Notes under the pieces: model-generated | Told to the model about the DNA's origin: nothing | What the model saw: the letters and a program-made list of their open reading frames with translations, nothing else | Database searches by the model: none | In this document: one piece after another, positions 41,358 through 50,820 of the stretch | Position numbering within the stretch: position 1 is the stretch's first letter | Layout: every line of letters begins with the position of its first letter | Program-made: the position numbers and the translations under genes | Origin: Nostoc foliaceum FACHB-393 | Lineage (GTDB): Bacteria; Cyanobacteriota; Cyanobacteriia; Cyanobacteriales; Nostocaceae | Length of the DNA: 64,000 nucleotides | Direction: 5' to 3' | Assembly (NCBI RefSeq): GCF_014698505.1 | Contig: NZ_JACJTD010000030.1 | Coordinates: 1-64,000, forward strand

Positions 41358-42329
41358 GTGAAAGTGGCGTTGATCGTAATTTTAGCAGTGGTTGTGGGAT
41401 TGTTTGTGGTAGCTGAGATTGGACTGCGATCGCTCTTTGGCTTCGGTAATCCCCTAATTTACATTGGTGATGAGCAGATTGGTTATTTATTGGCTCCTAA
41501 CCAGCGTACCCGTCGTTTTGGTAATCGCATTGAAATTAATGAGTATTCTATGCGAGGTAGTCCGATCAAAAAGACGGTTGCACCTTCTGGGCTGCGAGTT
41601 TTACTGTTAGGGGATTCTATTGCTAATGGTGGCTGGTGGACAGATCAGACTAATACAATATCCACAATGTTGATGCATTCTCTGGCATCATCCACTAATA
41701 GTAATTATCAAGAAGTAGAAGTGCTGAATGCTTCAGCTAACTCTTGGGGGCCAAGGAACGAGTTAGCTTATTTACAAAAGTTTAGCAATTTCAACGCTCA
41801 AGCAGTAGTGTTATTAATTAATACCGATGATTTGTTTGCAACCCCTCCCACCTCTTTACCGGTAGGACGCGATCGCAACTATCCCGATAGTAAACCCCCC
41901 CTAGCATTGGTGGAAGTGTGGCAACGTTATATCGTCAAGCAAAAGCCAATTGCCGACATGAAAGCAGTGCAAAATGAAGCAGGCGATCGCGTGGGGTTTA
42001 ATCTGGAGGCGATCGGTAAAATTCAAGCCCTAACTCGCCAAAGCAACAGCCAATTTCTACTAGTCATGACTCCCTTACTACGAGAAATTGGTGAACCAGG
42101 CCCCCGCGATTACGAAATTACAGCACGTCACCGTTTGAACGATTTTACCAGAGCAAAGCAAATCAACTATATAGACTTTTTACCGATATTCAATTCAACT
42201 ACCAACCCACAAGGTATGTATCACGACCACATTCACCTCAACTTACAAGGTAATAAATTTGTCAGTGAAGTTATGGTGCGATCGCTTTTAGAAATATTGA
42301 GGGGGGTACCACTTCCTCAGAGCTACTAA
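41358..42329 (+). CDS. SGNH/GDSL-family hydrolase
   Basis: The 323-aa protein has one N-terminal membrane helix (ALIVILAVVVGLFVVAEIGL), then the SGNH blocks: GDSIANG (nucleophile Ser), NASANSWGPRNE (Asn region) and YHDHIHLN with the Asp-His pair. It is likely membrane-anchored and faces the periplasm. Such proteins de-acylate or O-acetylate cell-surface sugars; the substrate is unknown. Start is GTG at 41358, with AGAGGGTG upstream. Confidence 0.85.
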   Translation: MKVALIVILAVVVGLFVVAEIGLRSLFGFGNPLIYIGDEQIGYLLAPNQRTRRFGNRIEINEYSMRGSPIKKTVAPSGLRVLLLGDSIANGGWWTDQTNTISTMLMHSLASSTNSNYQEVEVLNASANSWGPRNELAYLQKFSNFNAQAVVLLINTDDLFATPPTSLPVGRDRNYPDSKPPLALVEVWQRYIVKQKPIADMKAVQNEAGDRVGFNLEAIGKIQALTRQSNSQFLLVMTPLLREIGEPGPRDYEITARHRLNDFTRAKQINYIDFLPIFNSTTNPQGMYHDHIHLNLQGNKFVSEVMVRSLLEILRGVPLPQSY

Positions 42330-42517
42330 ATTCGTCAACTCTAACCCAAAATAAGGTTCTTAGTAAGCGATTTTTTGCTCAACTTCAAGGATCAGAGCCA
42401 CTAAACTTTCTCTCATGGTGAGAAGACCACATTAACTTACTACGAACTTTCACAACCCCTCAAAAATAATGACCTGAACCACTAATTCTTAATTATTCTT
42501 AACTGAACAGTGTAGGT

Positions 42518-42806
42518 TTATGCCTCAAGCGATTGAACAATACTCAGTAGCTGCTCAGGCGTATATAGTTTAGTTATGTAGGCGTCAGCACCCTGCTTCT
42601 TTACCCACAAGCGGTGAATTGCCTGATTTTTACTACTACAAATTACAATAGTTACTTTTTCATGAACCAGATTTTTTTTGATGAAGCGATACAATTCAAA
42701 TCCACTTATTCCTAACATCACTACATTAGTAACAATCGCATCCGACTTTTCTTATGATATTATTTCTAAATCTTCTTTCGCACTAGTCGCCTTAATGACT
42801 CACCAA
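42518..42806 (-). pseudogene. decayed CheY-like receiver gene (PilH-type)
   Basis: A 67-codon frame (42518-42721) codes the C-terminal two thirds of a receiver: MLGISGFELYRFIKK, IVICSSKNQAIHRLWVKKQGADAYITK. The same frame continues upstream as SDAIVTNVV, broken by TAA at 42752-42754, with AKEDLEIIS before it. The phosphoacceptor position reads Asn instead of Asp, and the N-terminal acidic strand is missing. The closest pattern is the cyanobacterial PilG/PilH type. It lies next to the intact PATAN-receiver gene on the same strand, so it may be a dead partner. Confidence 0.7.
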
Positions 42807-42923
42807 TTTAAATTCACTCAGACAATTTTAAATAACTAGAATGGTAACGATCCAGTTAATACTGAATCTCAAATATCCAACAAATATATTGGGTTTCGTG
42901 GAGCTATTTTCTATATTACGGAA

Positions 42924-44033
42924 TTAAACAATATGTTGAAAGATGACTTTTAGTAAATCTCCTTGTGTAAAAGGTTTAGTTAAATAGCCTGAAGCTCTTA
43001 CCATTTTAGCTTTAGCCCTATCTAAAAATCCTACTTTTTCTGACACCATAATCACAGGTGTATTTTTAAAATGTGAGTGTTTACGCAGCAAAGAGCAAAG
43101 TTCATACCCGTCTAAATTAGGCATCGAAATATCCAACAAAATTATGTCGGGTTTTGTGCAGACAATCTGCATTAAAGCTTTTAAAGAATCGGTGACTCCG
43201 ACAACAGAAAAGGTTTGATCATCTAAATAACTTTTAATAGTATTCAATACCGTAGGACTGTCATCAATACAAAAGATTGTGTAGATTTTTTTGTTAACAG
43301 GCGGTTGGATGATTCGCTGACCCTTATCCCTATTTTCATTAGTATTATAGGCTGGTGGTTTATAGGTGTTTGTTCTAGACGATTTGGATGTAGTTTTGGT
43401 TTGAGCTTGCGGCTGATTTATTTGGAACAATTGTGAGGGGTGCGATTGGGAAGTTGGCGATGTCTGATGAGAGTCTTCTCTTTCAGAGACGCTAACGCGA
43501 ACGCCAACGCTTCGAGGCGTTTGACATCGTTCAACTAGTAAGCGGAGATTTAAATGACAAAACTTTGGCATGTCATCCAGAAAGCTTTCAGGAATAAATT
43601 CATAACTCCCCTCTTCTAAGTTCAGAAATGACTCCAGAACTTCTAGCGCCAATTGCTCTATCAGTATCGCCGCTTGAGAGGGACTAATATATTTCTGATT
43701 GACTAACCAGCAAATAGCCAAATAATCTGGGTTCGGTATTGCTTGATTTTCAATACCAGTCTCAAATATCGCCCGCAACTGTTCGTGAATTCCGCGAGGG
43801 AGAGTCGAAATTTGCTGACTCAAGCGTTGCAAATTCCTGTAAAGTGGCTCAAACATTTTCTCTGAGTAGCAGGCATAAATTAGTTTACCCTCGTCCATAT
43901 ATATTGACCAAGAGCCTGACGTGCTAAACACTTGCAAACAACCAGTAACCGACTTACCAGTGATTTTTTTTAACAGAGATAAAGGCTGGAGCTTTTGGAA
44001 AAATCTGTATCTACTAATCGGAAGTGTCTTCAT
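42924..44033 (-). CDS. PATAN-domain response regulator (PatA-like)
   Basis: The 369-aa protein has an N-terminal PATAN domain (residues about 10-195: SLLKKITGKSVTGCLQVFST, GSWSIYMDEGKLIYACYSEK) and a C-terminal receiver (about 245-369) with FCIDDSPTVL, phosphoacceptor in DIILLDISMPNLDGYEL and GYLTKPF. PatA affects heterocyst pattern and relatives affect phototaxis and pili; this one is not clearly PatA itself. A Ser/Thr/Gln-rich linker joins the domains and includes a dispersed repeat at 43484-43520 (RSVGVRVSVSE). Confidence 0.85.
   Translation of the reverse strand: MKTLPISRYRFFQKLQPLSLLKKITGKSVTGCLQVFSTSGSWSIYMDEGKLIYACYSEKMFEPLYRNLQRLSQQISTLPRGIHEQLRAIFETGIENQAIPNPDYLAICWLVNQKYISPSQAAILIEQLALEVLESFLNLEEGSYEFIPESFLDDMPKFCHLNLRLLVERCQTPRSVGVRVSVSEREDSHQTSPTSQSHPSQLFQINQPQAQTKTTSKSSRTNTYKPPAYNTNENRDKGQRIIQPPVNKKIYTIFCIDDSPTVLNTIKSYLDDQTFSVVGVTDSLKALMQIVCTKPDIILLDISMPNLDGYELCSLLRKHSHFKNTPVIMVSEKVGFLDRAKAKMVRASGYLTKPFTQGDLLKVIFQHIV
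43484..43520 (-). repeat. dispersed repeat inside the PATAN gene linker
   Basis: The segment holds AGAGACGCTAACGCGAACGC and CCAACGCTTCGAGGCGT. It resembles the Nostoc small dispersed repeat with core GCTACGCGAACGCC (36926). The reading frame is kept and adds roughly twelve residues to a tolerant linker. Confidence 0.65.
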
Positions 44034-45408
44034 TGGGATGGCTCTGGAATAAAATTAACATTTGCAGGCAAAATTAGTGAATTACCTTTTCGGAATTCAC
44101 CGCGACTTTGTTGGGAGCACTGTCAAATAAATATAGCGGTCACATTTAAGTTAGTACAGAGATTCCACACCCCCCAACTCCTAATTCACCAATCTCTGTT
44201 AAGCTATAAAGCACAAATTACAACTAAACCAATCCATATTATTGCCCAATAGCAAAATGGCCCGACTGGTTGCCAGGATATAGTATTTCAAAAATTAGAT
44301 TGGTTTTCTGTATCTTTCGCTAATCTAGCCAATCTAACAGTAACTCAAGTGCAACACGCAGACCATTGGCTCTCGCCCATCAGTCACAAAAGCATCATTG
44401 ATATCCGTATTTAGCAGCTTGAAATTGTAGATACTTTAGTTCTCTTGCAAAAGTTATTTTGCCTCTAATGCTAAAATCTGGAGCGACCAAAATCTACTGT
44501 AACGTAGACCTAAATAATTCTCCATCAAGGCTTTTAGCCATTCAGTTTGCGCTGACAAACTATGTTTTTGTAGGCGTAACGAAAGTCGCCGGGCACTTTT
44601 GCTAGAAGTTTATTCTTGAGGGGAACTTCTTCAATAGAAAAAGTATTATTAAAAACTAAGTATTCTAAAAGTTTTAGGTATACTTAGATTTGTGATTGTA
44701 GAGCAACTCTTAGTGTTGGGATTAGGCAAAATTATCACTTGCACAACAAGAATGGTAACCTCCGACCAAGGATGAGTTAGCTGGCTGGTAATTGCCGCCA
44801 TGATGGTATGTGGTGAGATGCACAGGCAACCAAATCAGCAGAAGGGAGTCTCTTCATAAACACTGGACTGAAAACGGGTTCTAATATTGTGTAGGGCTAA
44901 AATAGTCCACCCGGCACAATTTGGAGTGACAAATTCAAGAACTTGCAGCGAAATTCTTGATTGGTAGTATATACCTGCAAAATAGCTCTTTTCAGCTAGA
45001 TGGTAGATAACAAGTAAGTAACCACTAAAATTCAGATTACTATAATTTTCAAAAAAAGTTAGCAAAAATATATAAACTTCATGATAAATCAGTAAAGGAA
45101 ACATGAAAACTAATTAATATTATCTTTCAGTATTTATTTGATCGAATATCCGGAAAGGCTGAAAATGTACCGTAAAAGATAATTGTGTCTGTTGATTGAA
45201 TTACACTTATAAATGAGTGAATCATTTTATGGGAGCAATTTGCTCGAAAAATCTTAAATTTTTAAAGTTACAAATAATACAAAATTGTCCCCAATCGCAT
45301 TCATTAACGCATTAAGTTATATTTAGCAAAAAGACGCAAAAAAATTATTTGCGTCTTTGGCGTGAGATTTAGAAGTGGACATTCTCACCGTTATACCTCG
45401 CCATTTAC
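44034..45408. other. 1.4-kb region without a recognisable gene
   Basis: Only short frames occur (85 codons plus-strand ending at 44252, 89 codons minus-strand at 44835-45104) and none has protein-like composition or a good ribosome site. The sequence is A/T-rich with no clear repeats. It may be decayed coding DNA or hold an RNA gene that I cannot recognise. Confidence 0.45.
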
Positions 45409-45900
45409 TTAAACTTGCTCCCGCCAGCACCAGCTTAAAAGTGTACCGCCAGCTACCAGCTTAACTACTTCCAATACCCAATAACTACCGTGTAGTAAGT
45501 TCATTGTCGATGGAATAGCAGTAGCAGCTTCAAATAGGTTGAGTTGAACACCTATCGCGCACATCTGCGGGGTTAAAAAATAGGTGTCAAGCATAGCTAT
45601 AGTTAGCAGCAACACAGATAAAACAATGCTGCCAATACGCCAATGATATCGGGTTTTGCTCAAAGCTAATGCCCCAGTCAGGACTACAGCAGCAGATAAT
45701 AATTCCATCCGATTGAAGTTCCAAAAAATCGTATAGCCTGCTGTCGTGAAACCAGCTTGGCTCATCATGCCAGAAAGATAAAGACTAGGCATAATTACCC
45801 AGTCTAAAACTAGACTAGCACTGAGCCAAAACCCCAAAGTCAATATGATAGCGGTTTGCCAAATTGGTCGTTTGAATTCAAGGCTAGAAATAGCAGTCAT
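45409..45900 (-). CDS. four-helix membrane protein of unknown function
   Basis: The 163-aa protein has four hydrophobic helices: IILTLGFWLSASLVLDWVIM, LLSAAVVLTGALAL, IVLSVLLLTIAMLDTYFL and VLEVVKLVAGGTLLSWC. The second half resembles DUF4149-type small membrane proteins in layout, with no residues that suggest a catalytic function. It is probably in the cytoplasmic or thylakoid membrane. The gene stands alone between two long empty regions. Confidence 0.75.
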   Translation of the reverse strand: MTAISSLEFKRPIWQTAIILTLGFWLSASLVLDWVIMPSLYLSGMMSQAGFTTAGYTIFWNFNRMELLSAAVVLTGALALSKTRYHWRIGSIVLSVLLLTIAMLDTYFLTPQMCAIGVQLNLFEAATAIPSTMNLLHGSYWVLEVVKLVAGGTLLSWCWREQV

Positions 45901-46319
45901 AAAATAATTGCGTGTGTTGTATATTTCTTAGTTTGTAACTTCACTAGCAGTTTGACAACAAATATCAACTAACCTTTACAAAGCGATTCCCTCTTCAATT
46001 CTTAATTCAATCTCAATAATTTTTAAATTTAGTTGAGAAATATGAAGATATTTTAAGAAGTAATTTAAATAGATTTTGCCTGTTAGAAATACTCATTTTT
46101 TATATCGCAAGTCACTGGACAAACAATATCGGGTGTTAAAGCTGACACTTAAGTAATTGCGATAATCACACCAAATAGACCTTTCTTAAGTAAATCAGAA
46201 GATTTGAGTGAATACCAATTACTAGTAAAAGATAATATGGAGTGGCGCTCAGTTGAGTAGCAGTAACAACTGAAATCTGATCCTACAACCCCGTTCAAAA
46301 GGCAGGTAAAATTTAACTT

Positions 46320-46342
46320 ATCCCACGGCTTGAAGCCTTGGG
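46320..46342. mobile_element. possible solo end of an IS200/IS605-type element
   Basis: TCCCACGGCTT-GA-AGCCTTGGGA is an imperfect hairpin followed by TTTTGAGTCA. Such subterminal hairpins mark the ends of IS200/IS605-family elements in cyanobacteria. No transposase or TnpB gene is near, so this would be a remnant. The evidence is one motif only. Confidence 0.35.
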
Positions 46343-46383
46343 ATTTTGAGTCATTAGTCATTGGCATTAATGACTAAATCGGT

Positions 46384-46402
46384 GGGCGGCTATCCCGGAC
46401 AC
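46384..46402. repeat. GGGCGGCTATCCCGGACAC, copy 1
   Basis: This 19-bp sequence occurs identically at 50760-50778. Both copies are intergenic. It looks like part of a longer dispersed repeat. Confidence 0.75.
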
Positions 46403-47028
46403 CTCTTGAAAGTATGGGATTCCCAACGATTTTTGTTGAATTCCCCTCATGATGCCATGTGCAGAGATAGACTCTTTGATACAGATAAACATGACTTTCG
46501 AGCACTCCGGCAACAGTCTCAATCAATGCAGATATTCTTTTGATATGTCTAGAGAGCTATTTCAACCCTGGATAACGGAACTTAAATGTGGTTCAGCTTA
46601 TCTAGATTGTTATGCAGACTGAGATGGCAAAGTTCATTAAAACTTCAATAAGATCAAAACACAAAGAACTTGAATATTTTTTGATTATATGAAATAATCT
46701 TAACTTGTTGAATTAATTTCATTAACCTTAGCTTAATTTTAGACCCTTACAAATCAAGGATTTCACATTTGACAAGCTAATCAAGCGAGCGTTTAAGTAA
46801 AAAAAATACTCTTAGCTGCCTAAAGATTACTGAAGTATATTTGGTGAATATCTGGGCTGATGGGTAAACTTATTCCTATCAGTCAAGCACCGCATATGTC
46901 CATAAAAAGTAATCTTACGCAGGCAGGAAAATCATACTTTCACAGCAGATATTCAAGTTTAAAACAAGAATACTTAAATATCTGAAAATATCTGCGGTAA
47001 GTGGGCTAGATAATCAAGGTGGAAACTC

Positions 47029-47703
47029 ATGACAAACTTAGTTTTTCAAAAATCAAACTATTTTCATCAATTGAAAGTTTTTTTATTAACATTTTTGGCA
47101 ACAATTATTCCATTTTCTATACTGGTAATAGCTTTCAAATTAAAAACTAAACTACCTGCCGACTATTTGACGAGAGATCCATCTGCCATAATGAGTGTGC
47201 CTTTTTACTTGGGGTTTTTCTCCAATATTGGTATATTGTTTTGGTGTTCTTGTGCAAGCATATGTCTCTTTAGTTATGCACTACTCAGAAAAGATATCAG
47301 AGCTAAAGAATATTCCTCATTCTTCTTGTTTTCTGGACTCTTGACATCTTTGTTACTATTAGATGACTTTTTCTTAATTCATGAAAGTGTATTTCCTGAT
47401 TATTTACATATTAATGAAAGTATCGTTTACGCAAGTTATGTTGCACTTGGGTTACTGTTTTTTATAAAGTTTAAAACTATTCTGAAGAAAACTGAATTGA
47501 TGATTTTGTTATTTTCTCTAGTATTTTTTGGATTATCAATTATTTGCGATAAGATATTTCCTAGTATATCTATTGCCGTAGAAGATACGTTGAAACTAGT
47601 AGGAATTACTACTTGGTTTACATATTTCACAAGGATATGCCTAAAACGGGTAAACAAGCTTCTAAGTTTGTCAGTTTTGGAGAAACAGTCTTTGTCACGC
47701 TGA
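47029..47703 (+). CDS. polytopic membrane protein of unknown function
   Basis: The 224-aa protein has six hydrophobic helices, starting with VFLLTFLATIIPFSILVIAF. Conserved-looking polar residues are LLLDDFFLIHESVF in the third-fourth helix region and EDTLKLVGITTWFTYF near the end, a pattern shared with a group of uncharacterised bacterial membrane proteins. A role cannot be assigned. The gene has lower G+C by eye than its neighbours and lies in a sparse region, which may mean transfer or relaxed constraint. Confidence 0.75.
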   Translation: MTNLVFQKSNYFHQLKVFLLTFLATIIPFSILVIAFKLKTKLPADYLTRDPSAIMSVPFYLGFFSNIGILFWCSCASICLFSYALLRKDIRAKEYSSFFLFSGLLTSLLLLDDFFLIHESVFPDYLHINESIVYASYVALGLLFFIKFKTILKKTELMILLFSLVFFGLSIICDKIFPSISIAVEDTLKLVGITTWFTYFTRICLKRVNKLLSLSVLEKQSLSR

Positions 47704-47876
47704 ATATTAGACATTTAAAGAAGCAAAATGTCCAGATTAATTTCTTGAAAATTCATAATTATGTAACATAAAAAGGATTTCAACCCACCTCAAACAAGAC
47801 TGCTTGTTAGTTGTGGGAGAATCAAACCCTTTTTAATTAATAATTAATAATTAGCTTGAATTTAATTCCTGGATGT

Positions 47877-50462
47877 TTATTTTTCTTGAAATGTCCATAC
47901 TCCTTCATCCCAATCTGAATCTGTTGGGGGTGATTGTAACCAATGCTGACAACGTAGGAGATGCAACATAGCAGCTTTGTCTTGGTTGTCTGCTGCCAAA
48001 ACTTTGGCAAACTCAGCTCTAGCAAAGGAAAACTGACGATTTAGGTAATACTCGCGCCCTTTGTGATAGTGCTCAATCACTTGCAATTTTTCGCTTTCAA
48101 TAGGATTGGAACGCAAACCCAGTAATTCATATATCGCTACTGGCTCATTTCTGCCTTTGACACGAATGTAATCTAGCTCCCTAGCCCAAATATGATCTTG
48201 GCATGGTTTAAAAGTGTTATGGCTAATAATAATATCGCAACCATACTGTTTACTGACACTTTCTAATCGAGAGCCAAGATTAACACCATCGCCAATAGCA
48301 GTAAATTCCATCCGTTTACTAGAGCCAATATTCCCACTAATCACGGTATCGGAGTTAATGCCAATGCCAATCTTGATTCTGGGCTTATCATCTGCGTAGC
48401 GACGTTGATTAAATTCGTGCAGACGAACGCGCATTTCTAAAGATGTTTGCACTGCCATCCAAGCGTGTTCTTCCAAAGGTAGGGGAGAACCAAACACAGC
48501 CATGATGGCATCGCCGATATATTTGTCAAGGGTGCCTTTATGTTTAAAGACTGCCTCCACCATTGATTCAAAATATTCATTGAGCATACTTACCACTTCT
48601 TCTGCTTCCAAGTTTTCTGTCAAAGTGGTGTAGCCGCGAATATCGGAAAATAAAATCGAAACTTCTTTGCGATCGCCTCCTAGTTTAGCATCATCCAATT
48701 TCAGCAATTCTTCGGCTAATTCCTGGGTCATGTAACGGTACATCGTACTCTTGAGCCGCTTTTCATCACTGATATCTTCCATCACCACCAGCGCCCCACG
48801 GACTTGCTCTTGGTCACTAGCATCAGCAATTGTGTTAATGGATAAATTAATACTGTGCTGTTCTGTACCAGTAGTTAGGAGCGTGCGATCTGGGTAATAT
48901 TGCTGGCGGCCTTTTAAGTCGGCTGCATGTAAAGCATCCTGATACCACTTACTAAAGTCGCCTTCTTTGATGCCGATCGCATCAGTAACTAATTTACCTT
49001 CTAAACGTTCTTCTGGCTCCAGTCCTAGCAAACGCTTGGCACTTTCATTAGCGGCGATAATTAACCCGGCTTTATCAGTAGAAACCACTCCATTGGAAAG
49101 ACTACGCAGAATGTCCCGTTGCATTTGTTCTTGTTGCTTGACTGTGGCAAACAACTGGGCATTTTGCAGTGCTACTCCCGCTTGAATATTAAAAGCTTCC
49201 ATGAACTCTTCATCGTTGCGGTCAAAGCTAGCTTGGAAGCAGTCGGGAGCTTTGGGCCAATCAGCTGGATTATAAGGTGGAAAATCCCCGGATTTCTTTT
49301 TATTTACGAGTTGGGTAACGCCAATCAGTTGTTGATCGGCGTTAAACACTGGCATACAAAGCAAGCTACAGGTGCGATACCCATTTTGCTGGTCTAATCG
49401 TTGGGCTGTCTCTGAGTCAGGATCGTAGTATAAATCAAAGGCAATATTCAGTTTCTTACCAGAAACCGCCACTAGACCAGCAAAACCTTTACCTACGGGG
49501 ACTCGCAACTCCTTGGTTGAACCATCATCCTGGGTGATTTTCGTCCATAATTCATGGCGATCGCGGTCTATTAACCATAGTGTACTGCGATCGGCATTCA
49601 TCAGTTCCTTGGCTTCATCCATCACCCGCTTGAGGGTGTCTTCTAAGTCGAGACTGCTTTGAGAGAGGGACTTGATCGCCTTCATCAGCGCCGCCACTGC
49701 TCTTTGTTTTTGGGTGGCTACATAAAAAGAGCGCGAGGATTCTAAAATTAGGCGAATCGAAGGGGCAAATTCTTGAAATAATTGTTCGTCAGCACAGATA
49801 AAACCTTTGGTATCAATGCGCTCTGCAAGTGAAGCATCGGGATTATTCCCAGATTTTAATTTATTCAGTAATTGTACTACTGCAACTAATTGCCCATGTT
49901 CATTTAACAACGGCAAAGCCAGCATAGTGTAGGTGCGATAGCCAGTTCTTTTTTCTTGTTCTTGGGCAAAATGCGATCGCGGGTCACTATAAAAATCAAA
50001 GGGAATATTAATAACTTGCTTGAAGGTAGCAACTTCCCCAGCAATGCCTTTATCGGCGGGGATGCGAATTTCTAAAGAGCGATCGCCCTCACCCTCAGCC
50101 AGAATTGACCAGAGTTCTTGTTTTTCTTCATCCAATAAAAATATTGTCGTCCGGTCTGCTCCCAGTAATTCCCCGGTTTTTAAGGTAATCGAATGCAACA
50201 TTTCTTGCAGAAGAGTTTCAAACCCCTGAGAATCCAGCATTGATAGGGTTTGATGGACAATCTGTAATTTTTGCTCGACATCCTTAACGACCTGTTTAAA
50301 AGTATCTTGAGTCAGGGGAGCAAGAAACGTAGAAAAAGTTCCTTGTCTTGTGGCAAGAGCACCCACAGGAGCAGAATTTGCTTGTAATTCGCGGTTTTCT
50401 TGGTTGTGAACACCAATAATCAAATCGGCGGTCTCCCCACAACTTCCTTGATACACTGACAT
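47877..50462 (-). CDS. GAF-GAF-PAS adenylyl/guanylyl cyclase (CyaB-like)
   Basis: The 861-aa protein has two GAF domains (about residues 70-235 and 265-430), a PAS domain (about 455-575; DILRSLSNGVVSTDKAGLII) and a class III cyclase domain (about 605-780; VSILFSDIRGYTTL with metal Asp, KYIGDAIMAVFG). Size and order match the Anabaena CyaB1/CyaB2 enzymes, whose GAF domains bind cAMP and raise activity. I cannot tell which paralogue it is, so no symbol is given. The protein is cytoplasmic. It makes a second messenger and lies next to a giant signalling kinase on the same strand. Confidence 0.92.
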   Translation of the reverse strand: MSVYQGSCGETADLIIGVHNQENRELQANSAPVGALATRQGTFSTFLAPLTQDTFKQVVKDVEQKLQIVHQTLSMLDSQGFETLLQEMLHSITLKTGELLGADRTTIFLLDEEKQELWSILAEGEGDRSLEIRIPADKGIAGEVATFKQVINIPFDFYSDPRSHFAQEQEKRTGYRTYTMLALPLLNEHGQLVAVVQLLNKLKSGNNPDASLAERIDTKGFICADEQLFQEFAPSIRLILESSRSFYVATQKQRAVAALMKAIKSLSQSSLDLEDTLKRVMDEAKELMNADRSTLWLIDRDRHELWTKITQDDGSTKELRVPVGKGFAGLVAVSGKKLNIAFDLYYDPDSETAQRLDQQNGYRTCSLLCMPVFNADQQLIGVTQLVNKKKSGDFPPYNPADWPKAPDCFQASFDRNDEEFMEAFNIQAGVALQNAQLFATVKQQEQMQRDILRSLSNGVVSTDKAGLIIAANESAKRLLGLEPEERLEGKLVTDAIGIKEGDFSKWYQDALHAADLKGRQQYYPDRTLLTTGTEQHSINLSINTIADASDQEQVRGALVVMEDISDEKRLKSTMYRYMTQELAEELLKLDDAKLGGDRKEVSILFSDIRGYTTLTENLEAEEVVSMLNEYFESMVEAVFKHKGTLDKYIGDAIMAVFGSPLPLEEHAWMAVQTSLEMRVRLHEFNQRRYADDKPRIKIGIGINSDTVISGNIGSSKRMEFTAIGDGVNLGSRLESVSKQYGCDIIISHNTFKPCQDHIWARELDYIRVKGRNEPVAIYELLGLRSNPIESEKLQVIEHYHKGREYYLNRQFSFARAEFAKVLAADNQDKAAMLHLLRCQHWLQSPPTDSDWDEGVWTFQEK

Positions 50463-50820
50463 AACCGGTATTTTATATAGCAGGATGAGATTTTAGATTT
50501 AACAATGAAATTAAATTTATGTAAGTGGTGCTAAAAGCAACATATTTATCCATAGTTTAATCGCTTGTTTAGCTAGCGTCATCCTGTGCAGGAAGGTGGA
50601 AGTCAATTACCTATGCCCAAAGTGCAAATACAGTCATACTCAGAACGCTCGCGGACTCGCTACCGCTTTAAGCTCATCCCACCCTTAAAAGGAGATGTCA
50701 CGTTGGCTGATGACTGATGACGGTTGACAGTTATCAGTCAACAGTAGTTATCGGCGGCAGGGCGGCTATCCCGGACACTTGTGTTGAGCGCAGTCGAAAC
50801 ACCCCAAAAAGCAAGTGGGC
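50463..50820. other. intergenic region with dispersed repeats
   Basis: 358 bp between the giant kinase and the cyclase. It holds ACGCTCGCGGACTCGCTACCGC near 50644 (dispersed-repeat type), TTGACAGTTATCAGTCAA-like heptamers near 50723-50742, the 19-bp repeat at 50760-50778, and TGTTGAGCGCAGTCGAAACA. It should also hold the cyclase promoter. Confidence 0.55.
50760..50778. repeat. GGGCGGCTATCCCGGACAC, copy 2
   Basis: Identical to 46384-46402. It is followed by a TTGAGCGCAGTCGAA palindrome-like segment. Confidence 0.75.

Larger units (their letters stand above)
45901..47028. other. 1.1-kb region with repeat fragments and no gene
   Basis: Holds a hairpin like the ends of IS200/IS605-type elements (46320-46342) and a 19-bp segment shared with 50760-50778 (46384-46402). 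Two short frames (46149-46367 minus, 46361-46543 plus) look non-coding. The right end carries the promoter of the 224-aa membrane protein. Confidence 0.5.

Noticed and set aside
44835..45104. 89-codon minus-strand frame
   Set aside because: A/T-driven composition, no Shine-Dalgarno, nothing recognisable in the protein.
46149..46543. Two short frames (72 and 60 codons) read as possible genes
   Set aside because: No family resemblance, no good start signals, and they overlap repeat fragments.
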